From positions 580,274-644,273 of the forward strand of contig NZ_JOBH01000010.1 in assembly GCF_000717745.1 (NCBI RefSeq): a DNA stretch of 64,000 nucleotides. The letters are read 5' to 3'. Positions within the stretch are counted from its first letter, which is position 1. Every line of letters starts with the position of its first letter. Below are positions 9,791 through 18,843 of the stretch, piece after piece. The translations under genes were made by a program, and so were the position numbers. The notes under the pieces were generated by a model. The model saw only the letters and a program-made list of their open reading frames with translations. It searched no databases and had not been told where the DNA came from. This DNA comes from Streptomyces violens (lineage in GTDB: Bacteria > Actinomycetota > Actinomycetes > Streptomycetales > Streptomycetaceae).

Positions 9791-10216
9791 GTGACCGACC
9801 GCAAGCCGCCGGGCGTCAGCTTCGAGACCTGGGTCGACCGGCAGATCAGGGAAGCCGCCGAGCGGGGCGAGTTCGACGATCTGCCCGGGGCGGGGAAGCC
9901 CCTCAAGGGCCTGAACAAGCCGTACGACGAGATGTGGTGGGTGCGGGACAAGATGGAGCGGGAGAGCCTGTCCTACCTCCCGCCCACGCTCGCGCTGCGC
10001 AAGGAGGCCGAGGACGCGCTCGCCGCGGCACGCGGCGCCCGCTCCGAACGCGAGGTCCGGCGGATCGTCGCGGACATCAACGGCAGGATCCGGGAAGCAC
10101 TGAAGAACCCGCCTCCGGGGCCGCCGCTGGGCCTCACGCCGTACGAGCCGGAGGAGGTCGTCCAGGACTGGCGGGCGGCCGTACGGGAGCGTCTGCGGGG
10201 GCGCGACGCCTCCTGA
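9791..10216 (+). CDS. DUF1992 (DnaJ-homologue C28-like) protein
   Basis: The 141-residue protein contains the DUF1992 domain over most of its length. Hallmarks are WVDRQIREAAERGEFDDLPGAGKPL (about residues 11-35) and KPYDEMWWVRDKMERE. There is no J-domain HPD motif, so the DnaJ name reflects only sequence relationship. Start is GTG at 9791 with GGGAG upstream. Molecular function is unknown. It ends 9 bases from the convergent regulator gene. Confidence 0.8.
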   Translation: MTDRKPPGVSFETWVDRQIREAAERGEFDDLPGAGKPLKGLNKPYDEMWWVRDKMERESLSYLPPTLALRKEAEDALAAARGARSEREVRRIVADINGRIREALKNPPPGPPLGLTPYEPEEVVQDWRAAVRERLRGRDAS

Positions 10217-10225
10217 ACGCCGCCC

Positions 10226-11344
10226 TCAGCGCAGAATCCCCTCCAGGAAGTCGCTCCCCAGCCGGGCGACGACCTGGAGGTCGAGCTGGTGCAGCACGTA
10301 CCGGCCGCGGCGGCGCGTCTGGATCAGGCCCGCCTTCTTCAGGGCGCCGAGATGCCGGGACACTTCGGGCGCGGTGATGCCCTGCTCCGCGGCGAGTTCG
10401 CCGGTGCTGTACGCGGTCCGGGCGAGATTGCGGCAGATCCGGATGCGCACCGGGTGCGCCAGCGCTTCCAGGCGCTGCTGGAGCAGCTCCACGGAGGCCG
10501 TGCGCGACAACTCGGGCGCGGCCACCGGGTAATGGATCACCGGCCGCCAGCCCGGCGCGTGCAGCACCATCAGGTGCGGCCAGCCGAAGGAGGACGGGAC
10601 GAACGTCAGCCCGGCGCCGACCTCCGGGTTCACGGCGGTGGTCCGCCCGTTGCTCAGCTTGTCGACCGTGATGCGGCGCTGCTCCTCGTCCACCGCGAGG
10701 GCCGTGGACACCTCCGTGAGCGCGTCGGCCAGGCCCTTGCGGCGCAGCACCTCGGTCTTGTGCCGGGCGTCGGCCGCCAGTTGGACGCGGACCCGCTGCC
10801 AGACGTCCGCGAAGAACGCCTGGTCGCAGTCCTCGAAGAAGCGGCGTATCCAGGCCCGTACGGCAGGCGGGTCGGCCAGCAGCCGGCGTGCGAACTCCGC
10901 CTGGCGCGGACCGCGCGCCACCGCACGCTCCAGCGCCTGTTCCCGCGCCTCCGCGTCGACCAGCGGCGAGGGGCCGCCCCGGCTGTAGAGGCTGGCGCAG
11001 GAGATCTCCAGCGCCGCCGCGACGTACAGCTCGTCGTCCAGCCGGTCGAGCAGGTCCAGATCCTCGGTGAGGGTCGCGCCGGGCATGCCGTGGGTGTCGG
11101 CGAGCGCCGCGAACGGCATCGAGATGTCGGAGAAGGTCGGGCCCCACAGGAAGTCCGCCTCGTGCAGCCGGTCGGCGAGGTCCGGCTTGAACGCGGCGCA
11201 GGTCGCCGTGGTCCAGCCGTGCAGCCCGGGGTGGTGGCCCGGCTCGGTGAGCGCGTGCAGCGCGGTACCGAGCTCCGCGAGCGGCGAGGGGGCGAAGACG
11301 AAGCGCTCCTCCGGCAGGCCGGTGATGTCGATCTGGATCCCCAC
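10226..11344 (-). CDS. ArsR-type winged-helix regulator with large N-terminal domain (DUF5937-like)
   Basis: 372 residues. The last ~90 form an ArsR-like winged helix: LAHPVRIRICRNLARTAYSTGELAAEQGITAPEVSRHLGALKKAGLI, then the wing TRRRGRYVLHQLD. The first ~250 residues are alpha-rich without metal-site Cys motifs and resemble the DUF5937 domain found with such HTH domains in Streptomyces. The ligand is unknown. It starts at GTG or ATG near 11344. The neighbouring small gene at 11483 is divergent, so the 138-base gap probably carries both promoters. Confidence 0.75.
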   Translation of the reverse strand: MGIQIDITGLPEERFVFAPSPLAELGTALHALTEPGHHPGLHGWTTATCAAFKPDLADRLHEADFLWGPTFSDISMPFAALADTHGMPGATLTEDLDLLDRLDDELYVAAALEISCASLYSRGGPSPLVDAEAREQALERAVARGPRQAEFARRLLADPPAVRAWIRRFFEDCDQAFFADVWQRVRVQLAADARHKTEVLRRKGLADALTEVSTALAVDEEQRRITVDKLSNGRTTAVNPEVGAGLTFVPSSFGWPHLMVLHAPGWRPVIHYPVAAPELSRTASVELLQQRLEALAHPVRIRICRNLARTAYSTGELAAEQGITAPEVSRHLGALKKAGLIQTRRRGRYVLHQLDLQVVARLGSDFLEGILR

Positions 11345-11482
11345 GTGTTCCTCCCCTGTGTGCGCGCCGTCGCCGGCCCGGTACGCCCATCATGCGTGAC
11401 CCGGGAGGCGCGCCCGCCGACGTTTGACGGCTCCCGTCAATCGGCGTGCTCCGGGCGGCGCGCGCCGCCCACCGTGGAGGGC

Positions 11483-11788
11483 ATGAACGCGATGCAGCAG
11501 CACATGATCGATGTCTACCGCGCAGCTCAGCGGGGTGAGGCCGCGCCGCCGTTGCCCGGGGCCGGCGACGTACGGGCGCTGCGGGCGGTACGCGACCGGC
11601 GGCGCTTCGAGGCCGTCGTCACGCCGTCCGCAGGCCGGCTGCCGGCCCGGGGCCTGCTGCGTGCCGTACGGGCCCTGCTCGGGCGCCGTACGCCCGCCTC
11701 AGCCCCCGTCGGCCACCGCCCGTACCCGCGCCAGGAAGTCCGGGAGCACGCCCCGCACGTCGGCGGCAGTCCAGCCCAGTGCGGCTGA
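11483..11788 (+). CDS. Small hypothetical protein
   Basis: 101 residues from ATG 11483, with GGAGG seven bases upstream. The N-terminus MNAMQQHMIDVYRAAQRGE is helical. It is followed by PPLPGAGD and an Arg-rich middle. The 3' end runs about 90 bases into the end of the convergent aldolase gene, and its last ~25 codons look unlike coding sequence. The frame may have lost an earlier stop. Similar short Streptomyces proteins with this N-terminus come to mind, but I know no function for them. Confidence 0.55.
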   Translation: MNAMQQHMIDVYRAAQRGEAAPPLPGAGDVRALRAVRDRRRFEAVVTPSAGRLPARGLLRAVRALLGRRTPASAPVGHRPYPRQEVREHAPHVGGSPAQCG

Positions 11789-12853
11789 GCCCACGTGGAC
11801 CTCGGTCATCGCCACGCCCGGGACACCGCCGCCCCACCAGCGGCGGAAGAGCGCCGTACGGGTCTCCTCGGCCAGCCGCACGCTCGCCTCGTCCAGCACT
11901 TCGGGGGCGTACGGCAGCCACACCTGGAAGTCGTGGGTGTGCGGCGGGTCGGGATGCACCCGGAACCACGGCACGCCGCACTCGGCCAGCCCCTCGGCCA
12001 GCGCCCGCGCGATCACCTTGGCGTGCGCGACGTACTCCGGGAGGCGGGGCAGCTCGCGGTCCAGCCCGCTGAGCGCGGCGAGCGCGGCCGGCCACTGCTG
12101 GAACGGCAGCCCGCCGTACCGGTGCCGCCAGGCCCGCGCCTCGGCCACGAAGTCCTCGCTGCCGGCCAGCGCGGCGCCGGATATCCCGCCGAGTGACTTG
12201 TAGAACGACACGTACACGCTGTCGGCGAGATCGGCGATCTCCGGGAACGGGCGCCCGAAGTGCGGCGCCGACTCCCACAGCCGCGCGCCATCGAAGTGCA
12301 CCACCGCGTCGCGCTCCCGGGCCGCGTCCACCACGGCCACCAGCTCGTCCCATGAGGGCAGCACGAAACCCCCGTCCCGTAGGGGCAGTTCCAGCGCGAG
12401 CGTCCCGAAGGGCTCGTCCAGGCCGCGTACCTCCTCGGCGGCCGGCAGCCGGGGCTCCCGCGTCGGGTGGATCATGCGCAACCCGCTGACCACGGCGTAC
12501 GCGTCCCGCTCGTGCACCTCCAGGTGCGACATCGGATGCCCGGCCACCGTGGCGTTCCCCGTACGCCCCGCCCAGCAGCGCAGCGCGACCTGCTGCGCCA
12601 TCGTGCCGGTCGGGAAGAACGCCGCGGCCTCGGTGCCCAGCAGCTCCGCCGTGCGCCGCTCCAGGGTGCCGACGACGCTCTCCTCGGCGGCGTAGAAGTC
12701 CACCGGGGCGTCCAGGTCGTACTCTCCGGGCGCTTCGGCGGTCAGCCGGGCCAGCCGCTCGGCGACGCTCTCGTCGCCGACGCCGCGCATCAGTGCCCGG
12801 TCGCAGCCGCGCCAGGCCGCCAGTCGGCGCGTCCGCTCCTCTTGGTCGGTCAT
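11699..12853 (-). CDS. Threonine aldolase / beta-eliminating lyase family protein (PLP)
   Basis: 384 residues from ATG 12853; AGGAGG at 12864-12869 fixes this start over longer upstream extensions. Family landmarks are AAAFFPTGTMAQQVALR near residue 80, the HFDGARLWES segment, and FYKSLGGISGAALAG containing the likely PLP-Schiff-base lysine. Known members cleave L-threonine or allo-threonine to glycine and acetaldehyde in the cytoplasm. Whether threonine is the real substrate cannot be decided here. It converges with and overlaps the small gene at 11483. Confidence 0.85.
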   Translation of the reverse strand: MTDQEERTRRLAAWRGCDRALMRGVGDESVAERLARLTAEAPGEYDLDAPVDFYAAEESVVGTLERRTAELLGTEAAAFFPTGTMAQQVALRCWAGRTGNATVAGHPMSHLEVHERDAYAVVSGLRMIHPTREPRLPAAEEVRGLDEPFGTLALELPLRDGGFVLPSWDELVAVVDAARERDAVVHFDGARLWESAPHFGRPFPEIADLADSVYVSFYKSLGGISGAALAGSEDFVAEARAWRHRYGGLPFQQWPAALAALSGLDRELPRLPEYVAHAKVIARALAEGLAECGVPWFRVHPDPPHTHDFQVWLPYAPEVLDEASVRLAEETRTALFRRWWGGGVPGVAMTEVHVGSAALGWTAADVRGVLPDFLARVRAVADGG

Positions 12854-13065
12854 CTGCTGCCCGCCTCCTAGGCCCGCCCGCGCTCCGCCTGTATGCGGCC
12901 CGATCATCCCGTACCGGCCGGAAGGGCGGCGAGCGACTTTCGGCGCGGCCACGAGACGCCCGTCTCACCTGCCGTCCGTCCCTCGGGGCGCGTCCGGAAC
13001 ACCGCGTAGCATGACCAGGAAACGTCCGGTACCCCCCGCGGACTGGAACGGAAGGCCATTGCCGC

Positions 13066-13995
13066 GTGAATGAGAATCCCCTTACAGAGGCCCAGGACCG
13101 CCCCGCCCGGCTCACCGTCGGCGTCGTCGGGGCAGGTCGTGTAGGGCCCGCGCTCGCCGCGTCCCTGCAGCTCGCCGGGCACCACCCGGTCGCCGTCTCC
13201 GGCGTCTCCGACGCCTCCCGGCGGCGCGCCGCCGCGCTCCTCCCCGACGTGCCCCTCGTGCCGCCGGAGGAGGTCCTCGCGCGCGCCGAGCTGGTGCTGC
13301 TGACGGTCCCCGACGACGCGCTGCCCGGCCTGGTCGCCGGGCTCGCGGAGACCGGCGCCGTGCGGCCGGGACAGCTCCTCGTGCACACCTCCGGGCGGTT
13401 CGGCGCCGGAGTGCTGGACGAGGCCACCCGGGCCGGCGCGCTGCCGCTGGCCCTGCACCCCGCCATGACGTTCACCGGCACCTCCGTGGACGTCCAGCGG
13501 CTGGCCGGCTGCTCCTTCGGGGTCACCGCGCCCCAGGAGCTGCGGATGGCCGCCGAGGCGCTGGTCATCGAGATGGGCGGCGAGCCCGAGTGGATCGAGG
13601 AGGCGGCCCGGCCGCTGTACCACGCGGCCCTGGCCATCGGTGCCAACCACCTCGTCACGCTGGTCGCCCAGTCCCTGGAGCTGCTGCGCGCGGCGGGAGT
13701 GGGCGCGCCGGACCGGATGCTCGGGCCGCTGCTGGGCGCCGCGCTGGACAACGCGCTGCGCTCCGGGGACGCCGCGCTGACCGGGCCGGTCGCGCGCGGT
13801 GACGCCGGTACGGTCGCCGCGCACGTCGCGGAGTTGCGCAAGCACTCCCCGCAGGCGGTCGCCGGATACCTCGCCATGGCCCGTACGACGGCGGACCGGG
13901 CGCTCGCGCACGGCCTGCTGAAGCCGGAGCTCGCCGAGGACCTGCTCGGCGTGCTCTCCGGAGACCCGGACCGCACGGAGGGAGGCACCCGATGA
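13066..13995 (+). CDS. Rossmann-like, DUF2520 protein upstream of panC
   Basis: 309 residues from GTG 13066. An NAD(P)-binding Rossmann motif, [17 protein letters not shown], lies at about residues 18-34. The second half is an all-helical domain (DUF2520) resembling 6-phosphogluconate-dehydrogenase-like reductases. The stop overlaps the panC start as ATGA, so the product is made with pantothenate synthetase. A reductase step in the pantoate branch (ketopantoate reduction) would fit the fold and context, but this is inference. The conserved region [12 protein letters not shown] near residue 125 is typical of DUF2520. Confidence 0.85.
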   Translation: MNENPLTEAQDRPARLTVGVVGAGRVGPALAASLQLAGHHPVAVSGVSDASRRRAAALLPDVPLVPPEEVLARAELVLLTVPDDALPGLVAGLAETGAVRPGQLLVHTSGRFGAGVLDEATRAGALPLALHPAMTFTGTSVDVQRLAGCSFGVTAPQELRMAAEALVIEMGGEPEWIEEAARPLYHAALAIGANHLVTLVAQSLELLRAAGVGAPDRMLGPLLGAALDNALRSGDAALTGPVARGDAGTVAAHVAELRKHSPQAVAGYLAMARTTADRALAHGLLKPELAEDLLGVLSGDPDRTEGGTR

Positions 13996-15143
13996 ACACC
14001 ACCGCACAGCACCCGGCCGGTACGGACGCCCATGTCCCGTCGGCCGCCCCCGCTCCCGCGCCCGTCGGCCGCCCCCGCCTGGTGAGCACCGCCGCCGAGC
14101 TGCGGGCCCTGCCGAGCCGCGGTCGCCGCGCCGTCGTGATGACGATGGGCGCGCTGCACGAGGGCCACGCGACGCTGGTCCGTACGGCCCGCGCGCACGT
14201 CGGCCCCGAGGGGCAGGTCGTGGTCACCGTCTTCGTGAACCCACTGCAGTTCGGCGCGGGCGAGGACCTGGACCGCTACCCGCGCACGCTGGACGCCGAC
14301 ATCGTGGTGGCCGGCGAGGCCGGCGCCGACGCGGTCTTCGCGCCTTCCGTGGAGGAGGTCTACCCGGGCGGCGAGCCCCAGGTGCGCATCAGCGCGGGCC
14401 CCATGGGCGACGTGCTGGAAGGCGCTTCGCGCCCCGGCCACTTCGACGGCATGGCCACCGTTGTCGCCAAACTGCTCCACCTCACGGCACCGGACGTGGC
14501 CTTCTTCGGCCAGAAGGACGCCCAGCAGCTCGCCATCGTGACCCGTATGGCGCGCGACCTGAACTTCCCCGTGGAGATCGTGGGCGTGCCGACCGTACGG
14601 GAGGACGACGGGCTGGCGCTCTCCAGCCGCAACCGCTACCTCTCGCCCGACGAGCGCCGGACCGCGCTGGCCCTCTCGCGCGCCCTGTTCGCGGCCCGTG
14701 ACCGGCTGGCCGCCGAAGAGGCGCTGCGGGTCCGGGCCGGGTCCGTCACGCACTCCGAGGCGCGCGCCATGGGCCTGGCCGCGATGGGCGAGGACCGGGC
14801 GGCGGCCGACGCGCACGCCCTCGCCTACGTGGCGTCCGCCGGCAGCCCCCAGGGCCCGGCCGTGGCCCGCACGGCGGCCCGCGCCGTCCTGGAGGACGCC
14901 GCGCGCTTCGATCCGCCGCTGGAGCTGGACTACGTGGAGCTGGTCGACCCGGACGGCTTCACGGTGCTCCCGGACACCGAGCGCGCGCCGGACGAAGGAC
15001 CGTACAAGGGCGGGTACGAGGGCGAGGCGGTCCTCGTCGTCGCCGCCCGGGTCGGCACCACCCGCCTCATCGACAACATCCGCCTCACTTTCGGGCCCGC
15101 CGTACCGCAGAGCGGACCCCCGTCAGCAGGAGCACCACGATGA
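13992..15143 (+). CDS. panC: Pantothenate synthetase (pantoate--beta-alanine ligase)
   Basis: The enzyme joins pantoate and beta-alanine using ATP to give pantothenate. The 383-residue length exceeds the usual 280-310. It has about 30 extra N-terminal residues (Ala/Pro-rich) and a longer C-terminal part. Catalytic motifs are intact: TMGALHEGH (ATP site, about residues 51-59), [21 protein letters not shown] and [13 protein letters not shown]. It overlaps the DUF2520 gene by ATGA and is followed by a tiny ORF, then nadB. No aspartate decarboxylase (panD) gene is present. Confidence 0.93.
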   Translation: MNTTAQHPAGTDAHVPSAAPAPAPVGRPRLVSTAAELRALPSRGRRAVVMTMGALHEGHATLVRTARAHVGPEGQVVVTVFVNPLQFGAGEDLDRYPRTLDADIVVAGEAGADAVFAPSVEEVYPGGEPQVRISAGPMGDVLEGASRPGHFDGMATVVAKLLHLTAPDVAFFGQKDAQQLAIVTRMARDLNFPVEIVGVPTVREDDGLALSSRNRYLSPDERRTALALSRALFAARDRLAAEEALRVRAGSVTHSEARAMGLAAMGEDRAAADAHALAYVASAGSPQGPAVARTAARAVLEDAARFDPPLELDYVELVDPDGFTVLPDTERAPDEGPYKGGYEGEAVLVVAARVGTTRLIDNIRLTFGPAVPQSGPPSAGAPR

Positions 15144-15163
15144 CTGCAGGAGTACCCCGATGA
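15140..15163 (+). other. Seven-codon ORF bridging panC and nadB
   Basis: ATG at 15140 overlaps the panC stop (ATGA). The ORF encodes MTAGVPR and its TGA overlaps the nadB ATG (again ATGA). This lets ribosomes step from panC to nadB by two re-initiations. It could also be the remnant of a deleted panD, which sits at this place in some actinobacteria. No protein function is claimed. Confidence 0.35.
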
Positions 15164-16869
15164 CGGGGGCGACCGGGCCCGGCATACGACTCGACGCCCC
15201 CGCGCCCGGCTGGGCCATCGACGCGGACGTCGTCGTGGTCGGCTCCGGCGTCGCAGGGCTGACCGCCGCGCTGCGCTGCGCGGCGGCCGGCCACCGTACG
15301 GTCGTGGTCACCAAGGCCCGGCTGGACGACGGCTCCACGCGCTGGGCGCAGGGCGGCATAGCCGCGGCCCTCGGTGAGGGCGACACCCCGGAGCAGCACC
15401 GCGACGACACCCTCGTGGCGGGCGCCGGGCTGTGCGACGAGGCGGCGGTCCGCACGCTGGTCACCGAGGGCCCGGACGCGGTACGACGGCTGATCGCCAC
15501 AGGGGCGCGCTTCGACCCGGACGAGGACGGCGCGGGCATCGCGCTGACCCGCGAGGGCGGCCACCACCGGCGCCGGATCGCGCACGCGGGCGGCGACGCC
15601 ACCGGCGCGGAGATCTCCCGCGCGCTGGTCGAGGCGGTGCGCGCCCAGGGACTGCGCACCATCGAGAACGCGCTCGTCCTGGACCTCCTCACGGACTCCG
15701 AAGGCCGTACGGCGGGCGTCACCCTGCACGTGATGGGCGAGGGCCAGCACGACGGCGTGGGGGCCGTGCACGCGCCCGCCGTGGTGCTCGCCACCGGCGG
15801 CATGGGCCAGGTCTTCTCGGCGACGACCAATCCGTCCGTCTCCACGGGGGACGGGGTCGCGCTGGCTCTCAGGGCCGGCGCCGAGATCTCCGACCTCGAA
15901 TTCGTACAGTTCCACCCGACCGTGCTCTACCTGGGCCCGGACGCCGAGGGGCAGCAGCCGCTGATCTCCGAGGCGGTGCGCGGCGAGGGCGCGCACCTCG
16001 TGGACGGCGACGGCGTGCGCTTCATGGTGGGCCGGCACGAGCTGGCCGAACTGGCGCCGCGCGACATCGTGGCGAAGGGCATCATGCGCCGCGCCCAGGA
16101 GCAGGGCACCGAGCACATGTACCTGGACGCGCGGCACTTCGGCGCGGCCATGTGGGAGCAGCGCTTCCCGACCATCCTGGCGGCCTGCCGCAGCCACGGC
16201 ATCGACCCGGTCACCGAGCCGATCCCGGTCGCGCCCGCCGCGCACTACGCCTCCGGAGGGGTACGGACCGATCTGCACGGCCGGACGACCGTGCCGGGCC
16301 TGTACGCGTGCGGCGAGGTCGCCTGCACCGGCGTGCACGGCGCGAACCGGCTCGCCTCCAACTCCCTCCTGGAGGGCCTGGTCTTCGCGGAGCGCATCGC
16401 GGCCGACATCGGGCCGCGGCCGCTGCCGCACCCCGGGGAGCCGCGGCTGCCCGAGGGCCCGCCCGTACCGCTGCTCGCGCCCGAGACGCGCTTCGAGATC
16501 CAGCGGATCATGACGGCGGGCGTCGGCGTGCTGCGGTCGGCGGACAGCATCGCGGGGGCCTACAAGGAGCTCGTGCGGCTGACCTCCAGGGCCTCCGCGG
16601 AATCCGAGGAGGGCAAGGCCGCCGAGCCCGGCGTGGAAGCATGGGAGGCCACCAACCTCCTGCTGGTCGCGCGTGCCCTGGTCGCCGGCGCCCGGGCGCG
16701 CGAGGAGACCCGCGGCTGCCACTGGCGGGAGGACCACCCCGACCGGAACGACGAGGTCTGGCAGCGCCACTCCGTGGTCACCTTCCGCCCGCCCCACACG
16801 GTGGAATTCCGTGTCACGGACTCCGCCGACTTCCCCGCCACCCACCCCGAAACGGAGCCGAACCCGTGA
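15160..16869 (+). CDS. nadB: L-aspartate oxidase
   Basis: 569 residues. It oxidises L-aspartate to iminoaspartate, the first step of de novo NAD synthesis, using FAD. The dinucleotide motif is VVVVGSGVAGLTAAL (about residues 24-38). The substrate-side signature TRWAQGGIAAAL and the later HGANRLASNSLLEGLVF are typical of NadB. It overlaps nadC by GTGA. NadA (quinolinate synthase) is not in this operon and must be encoded elsewhere. Confidence 0.93.
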   Translation: MTGATGPGIRLDAPAPGWAIDADVVVVGSGVAGLTAALRCAAAGHRTVVVTKARLDDGSTRWAQGGIAAALGEGDTPEQHRDDTLVAGAGLCDEAAVRTLVTEGPDAVRRLIATGARFDPDEDGAGIALTREGGHHRRRIAHAGGDATGAEISRALVEAVRAQGLRTIENALVLDLLTDSEGRTAGVTLHVMGEGQHDGVGAVHAPAVVLATGGMGQVFSATTNPSVSTGDGVALALRAGAEISDLEFVQFHPTVLYLGPDAEGQQPLISEAVRGEGAHLVDGDGVRFMVGRHELAELAPRDIVAKGIMRRAQEQGTEHMYLDARHFGAAMWEQRFPTILAACRSHGIDPVTEPIPVAPAAHYASGGVRTDLHGRTTVPGLYACGEVACTGVHGANRLASNSLLEGLVFAERIAADIGPRPLPHPGEPRLPEGPPVPLLAPETRFEIQRIMTAGVGVLRSADSIAGAYKELVRLTSRASAESEEGKAAEPGVEAWEATNLLLVARALVAGARAREETRGCHWREDHPDRNDEVWQRHSVVTFRPPHTVEFRVTDSADFPATHPETEPNP

Positions 16870-17921
16870 GCACGCCCGACGACCTCCCCCTCCTGCAGAT
16901 CGGCCGGCCCGGCCAGACCCCCTCGGACGCGTCCGGCGGGGGCTGCGGCGACGCCTGCGGCTGCGGTGCCGGGGACGACGCGTACGAGCTGGACCCGCTG
17001 GAGTGCGGCCTGGACCCGGACCTGGCGGCCCTGCTGGTGAACGAGGGGCTGGACCCGGTACAGGTCGAGGACATCGCGCACCTGGCCATCGAGGAGGACC
17101 TCGACCAGGGCGTGGACGTCACCACCGTCGCGACCATCCCCGAGGACGCCATCGCCACCGCCGACTTCACCGCGCGGGACGCCGGTACGGTCGCGGGGCT
17201 GCGGGTCGCCGAGGCGGTGCTCTCCGTCGTGTGCACGGACGAGTTCGCGGTCGAGCGGCACGTCGAGGAGGGCGACCGGGTCGAGGCGGGGCAGAAGCTG
17301 ATCTCGGTCACGGCCCGCACGCGCGACCTGCTCACCGGGGAGCGCAGCGCGCTGAACCTGCTGTGCCGGCTCTCCGGCATCGCCACCGCGACGCGTGCCT
17401 GGGCGGACGCCCTGGAGGGCACGAAGGCGAGGGTGCGCGACACCCGTAAGACGACGCCGGGCCTGCGCTCCCTGGAGAAGTTCGCGGTGCGCTGCGGCGG
17501 CGGCGTGAACCACCGCATGTCGCTCTCGGACGCGGCGCTCATCAAGGACAACCACGTCGTGGCCGCGGGCGGCGTCGCCGAGGCGTTCAAGGCCGTACGG
17601 ACCGAGTTCCCCGGTGTGCCGATCGAGGTCGAGGTGGACCGCCTCGACCAGATCCCGCCGATCCTCGCCGAGGGCGCCGACCTGATCCTGCTGGACAACT
17701 TCACGCCGGAGCAGACCCGCGAGGCCGTGGAGCTGGTCGCGGGCCGCGCGATGCTGGAGTCCTCCGGCCGGCTGACGCTCGGCAACGCCCGTACGTACGC
17801 GGAGACCGGCGTGGACTACCTCGCGGTCGGCAGCCTCACGCACTCCTCGCCGATCCTGGACATCGGCCTGGACCTCCGCGAGGGCGACGCGCACGAGGGA
17901 GCCGGGGAGGCCGGGGCCTGA
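16866..17921 (+). CDS. nadC: Nicotinate-nucleotide pyrophosphorylase (quinolinate phosphoribosyltransferase)
   Basis: 351 residues from GTG 16866, overlapping nadB. It converts quinolinate plus PRPP to nicotinate mononucleotide. The NadC core starts near residue 65 (LAIEEDLDQGVDVTT) and includes RDTRKTTPGLRSLEKFAVRCGGG, IKDNHV and LLDNF. The ~60 residues before the core are unusual: GGGCGDACGCG gives Cys27, Cys31 and Cys33 in a glycine-rich run, suggesting a metal or redox site. TGATG overlap links it to coaX. Confidence 0.93.
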   Translation: MSTPDDLPLLQIGRPGQTPSDASGGGCGDACGCGAGDDAYELDPLECGLDPDLAALLVNEGLDPVQVEDIAHLAIEEDLDQGVDVTTVATIPEDAIATADFTARDAGTVAGLRVAEAVLSVVCTDEFAVERHVEEGDRVEAGQKLISVTARTRDLLTGERSALNLLCRLSGIATATRAWADALEGTKARVRDTRKTTPGLRSLEKFAVRCGGGVNHRMSLSDAALIKDNHVVAAGGVAEAFKAVRTEFPGVPIEVEVDRLDQIPPILAEGADLILLDNFTPEQTREAVELVAGRAMLESSGRLTLGNARTYAETGVDYLAVGSLTHSSPILDIGLDLREGDAHEGAGEAGA

Positions 17922-18718
17922 TGCTGCTGACCATCGACGTCGGTAACACCCACACCGTCCTCGGCCTGTTCGACGGCGAGGAGATCGTCGAGCACTGGCG
18001 GATCTCCACCGACGCCCGCCGGACCGCCGACGAACTGGCCGTACTGCTCAACGGCCTGATGGGGATGCACCCGCTGCTCGGCGAGGAGCTGGGCGACGGC
18101 ATCGAGGGCATCTCGATCTGTTCGACCGTCCCCTCGGTCCTGCACGAGCTGCGCGAGGTCACCCGCCGCTACTACGGCGACGTGCCGGCCGTACTGGTCG
18201 AGCCCGGCGTGAAGACCGGCGTGCCGATCCTCATGGACAACCCCAAGGAGGTCGGCGCCGACCGCATCATCAACTCCCTCGCGGCCGTGGAGCTCTACGG
18301 GGGCCCGGCGGTCGTCGTGGACTTCGGCACGGCCACCACGTTCGACGCGGTGAGCGCGCGCGGTGAGTACGTCGGCGGCGTGATCGCGCCGGGCATCGAG
18401 ATCTCGGTGGACGCGCTGGGCGTCAAGGGCGCGCAGCTGCGCAAGATCGAGCTGGCCCGCCCGCGCAGCGTCATCGGCAAGAACACCGTCGAGGCGATGC
18501 AGTCCGGCATCCTGTACGGCTTCGCCGGCCAGGTCGACGGCGTCGTCCAGCGGATGGCGCGGGAGCTGGCCGAGGACCCGGAGGACGTGACCGTCATCGC
18601 CACGGGCGGACTGGCCCCGATGGTGCTCGGCGAGTCCTCCACGATCGACATGCACGAGCCCTGGCTCACCCTCATCGGGCTGCGCCTGGTGTACGAGCGC
18701 AACGTCGGGCGGCAGTGA
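17921..18718 (+). CDS. coaX: Type III pantothenate kinase
   Basis: 265 residues. It phosphorylates pantothenate, the first step of CoA synthesis, and so uses the product of panC in the same operon. ASKHA-fold signatures are DVGNTHTVLGLFDG (residues 5-18, phosphate 1), DFGTATTFDAV (phosphate 2) and GGVIAPGIEIS. ATG shares one base with the nadC stop. Type III kinases are insensitive to CoA feedback, so control is likely transcriptional. The operon ends at the following hairpin. Confidence 0.93.
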   Translation: MLLTIDVGNTHTVLGLFDGEEIVEHWRISTDARRTADELAVLLNGLMGMHPLLGEELGDGIEGISICSTVPSVLHELREVTRRYYGDVPAVLVEPGVKTGVPILMDNPKEVGADRIINSLAAVELYGGPAVVVDFGTATTFDAVSARGEYVGGVIAPGIEISVDALGVKGAQLRKIELARPRSVIGKNTVEAMQSGILYGFAGQVDGVVQRMARELAEDPEDVTVIATGGLAPMVLGESSTIDMHEPWLTLIGLRLVYERNVGRQ

Positions 18719-18730
18719 AGCGGAACTGAA

Positions 18731-18756
18731 TACGGGGCGCCCCGCGGCGCCCCGTA
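18731..18756 (+). terminator. Hairpin terminator after coaX
   Basis: A perfect 11-bp stem (TACGGGGCGCC and complement) with a CCGC loop starts 12 bases after the coaX stop. No T-tract follows, as in many Streptomyces terminators. Confidence 0.7.
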
Positions 18757-18843
18757 AGGCGCGTCCGCGCAGCGCCCCGTGCGCCGCACCCGGGAATTCC
18801 AAATACCGGGGTTTTTGTCCGTTTAGTAATTAAAGTCGGGCCC

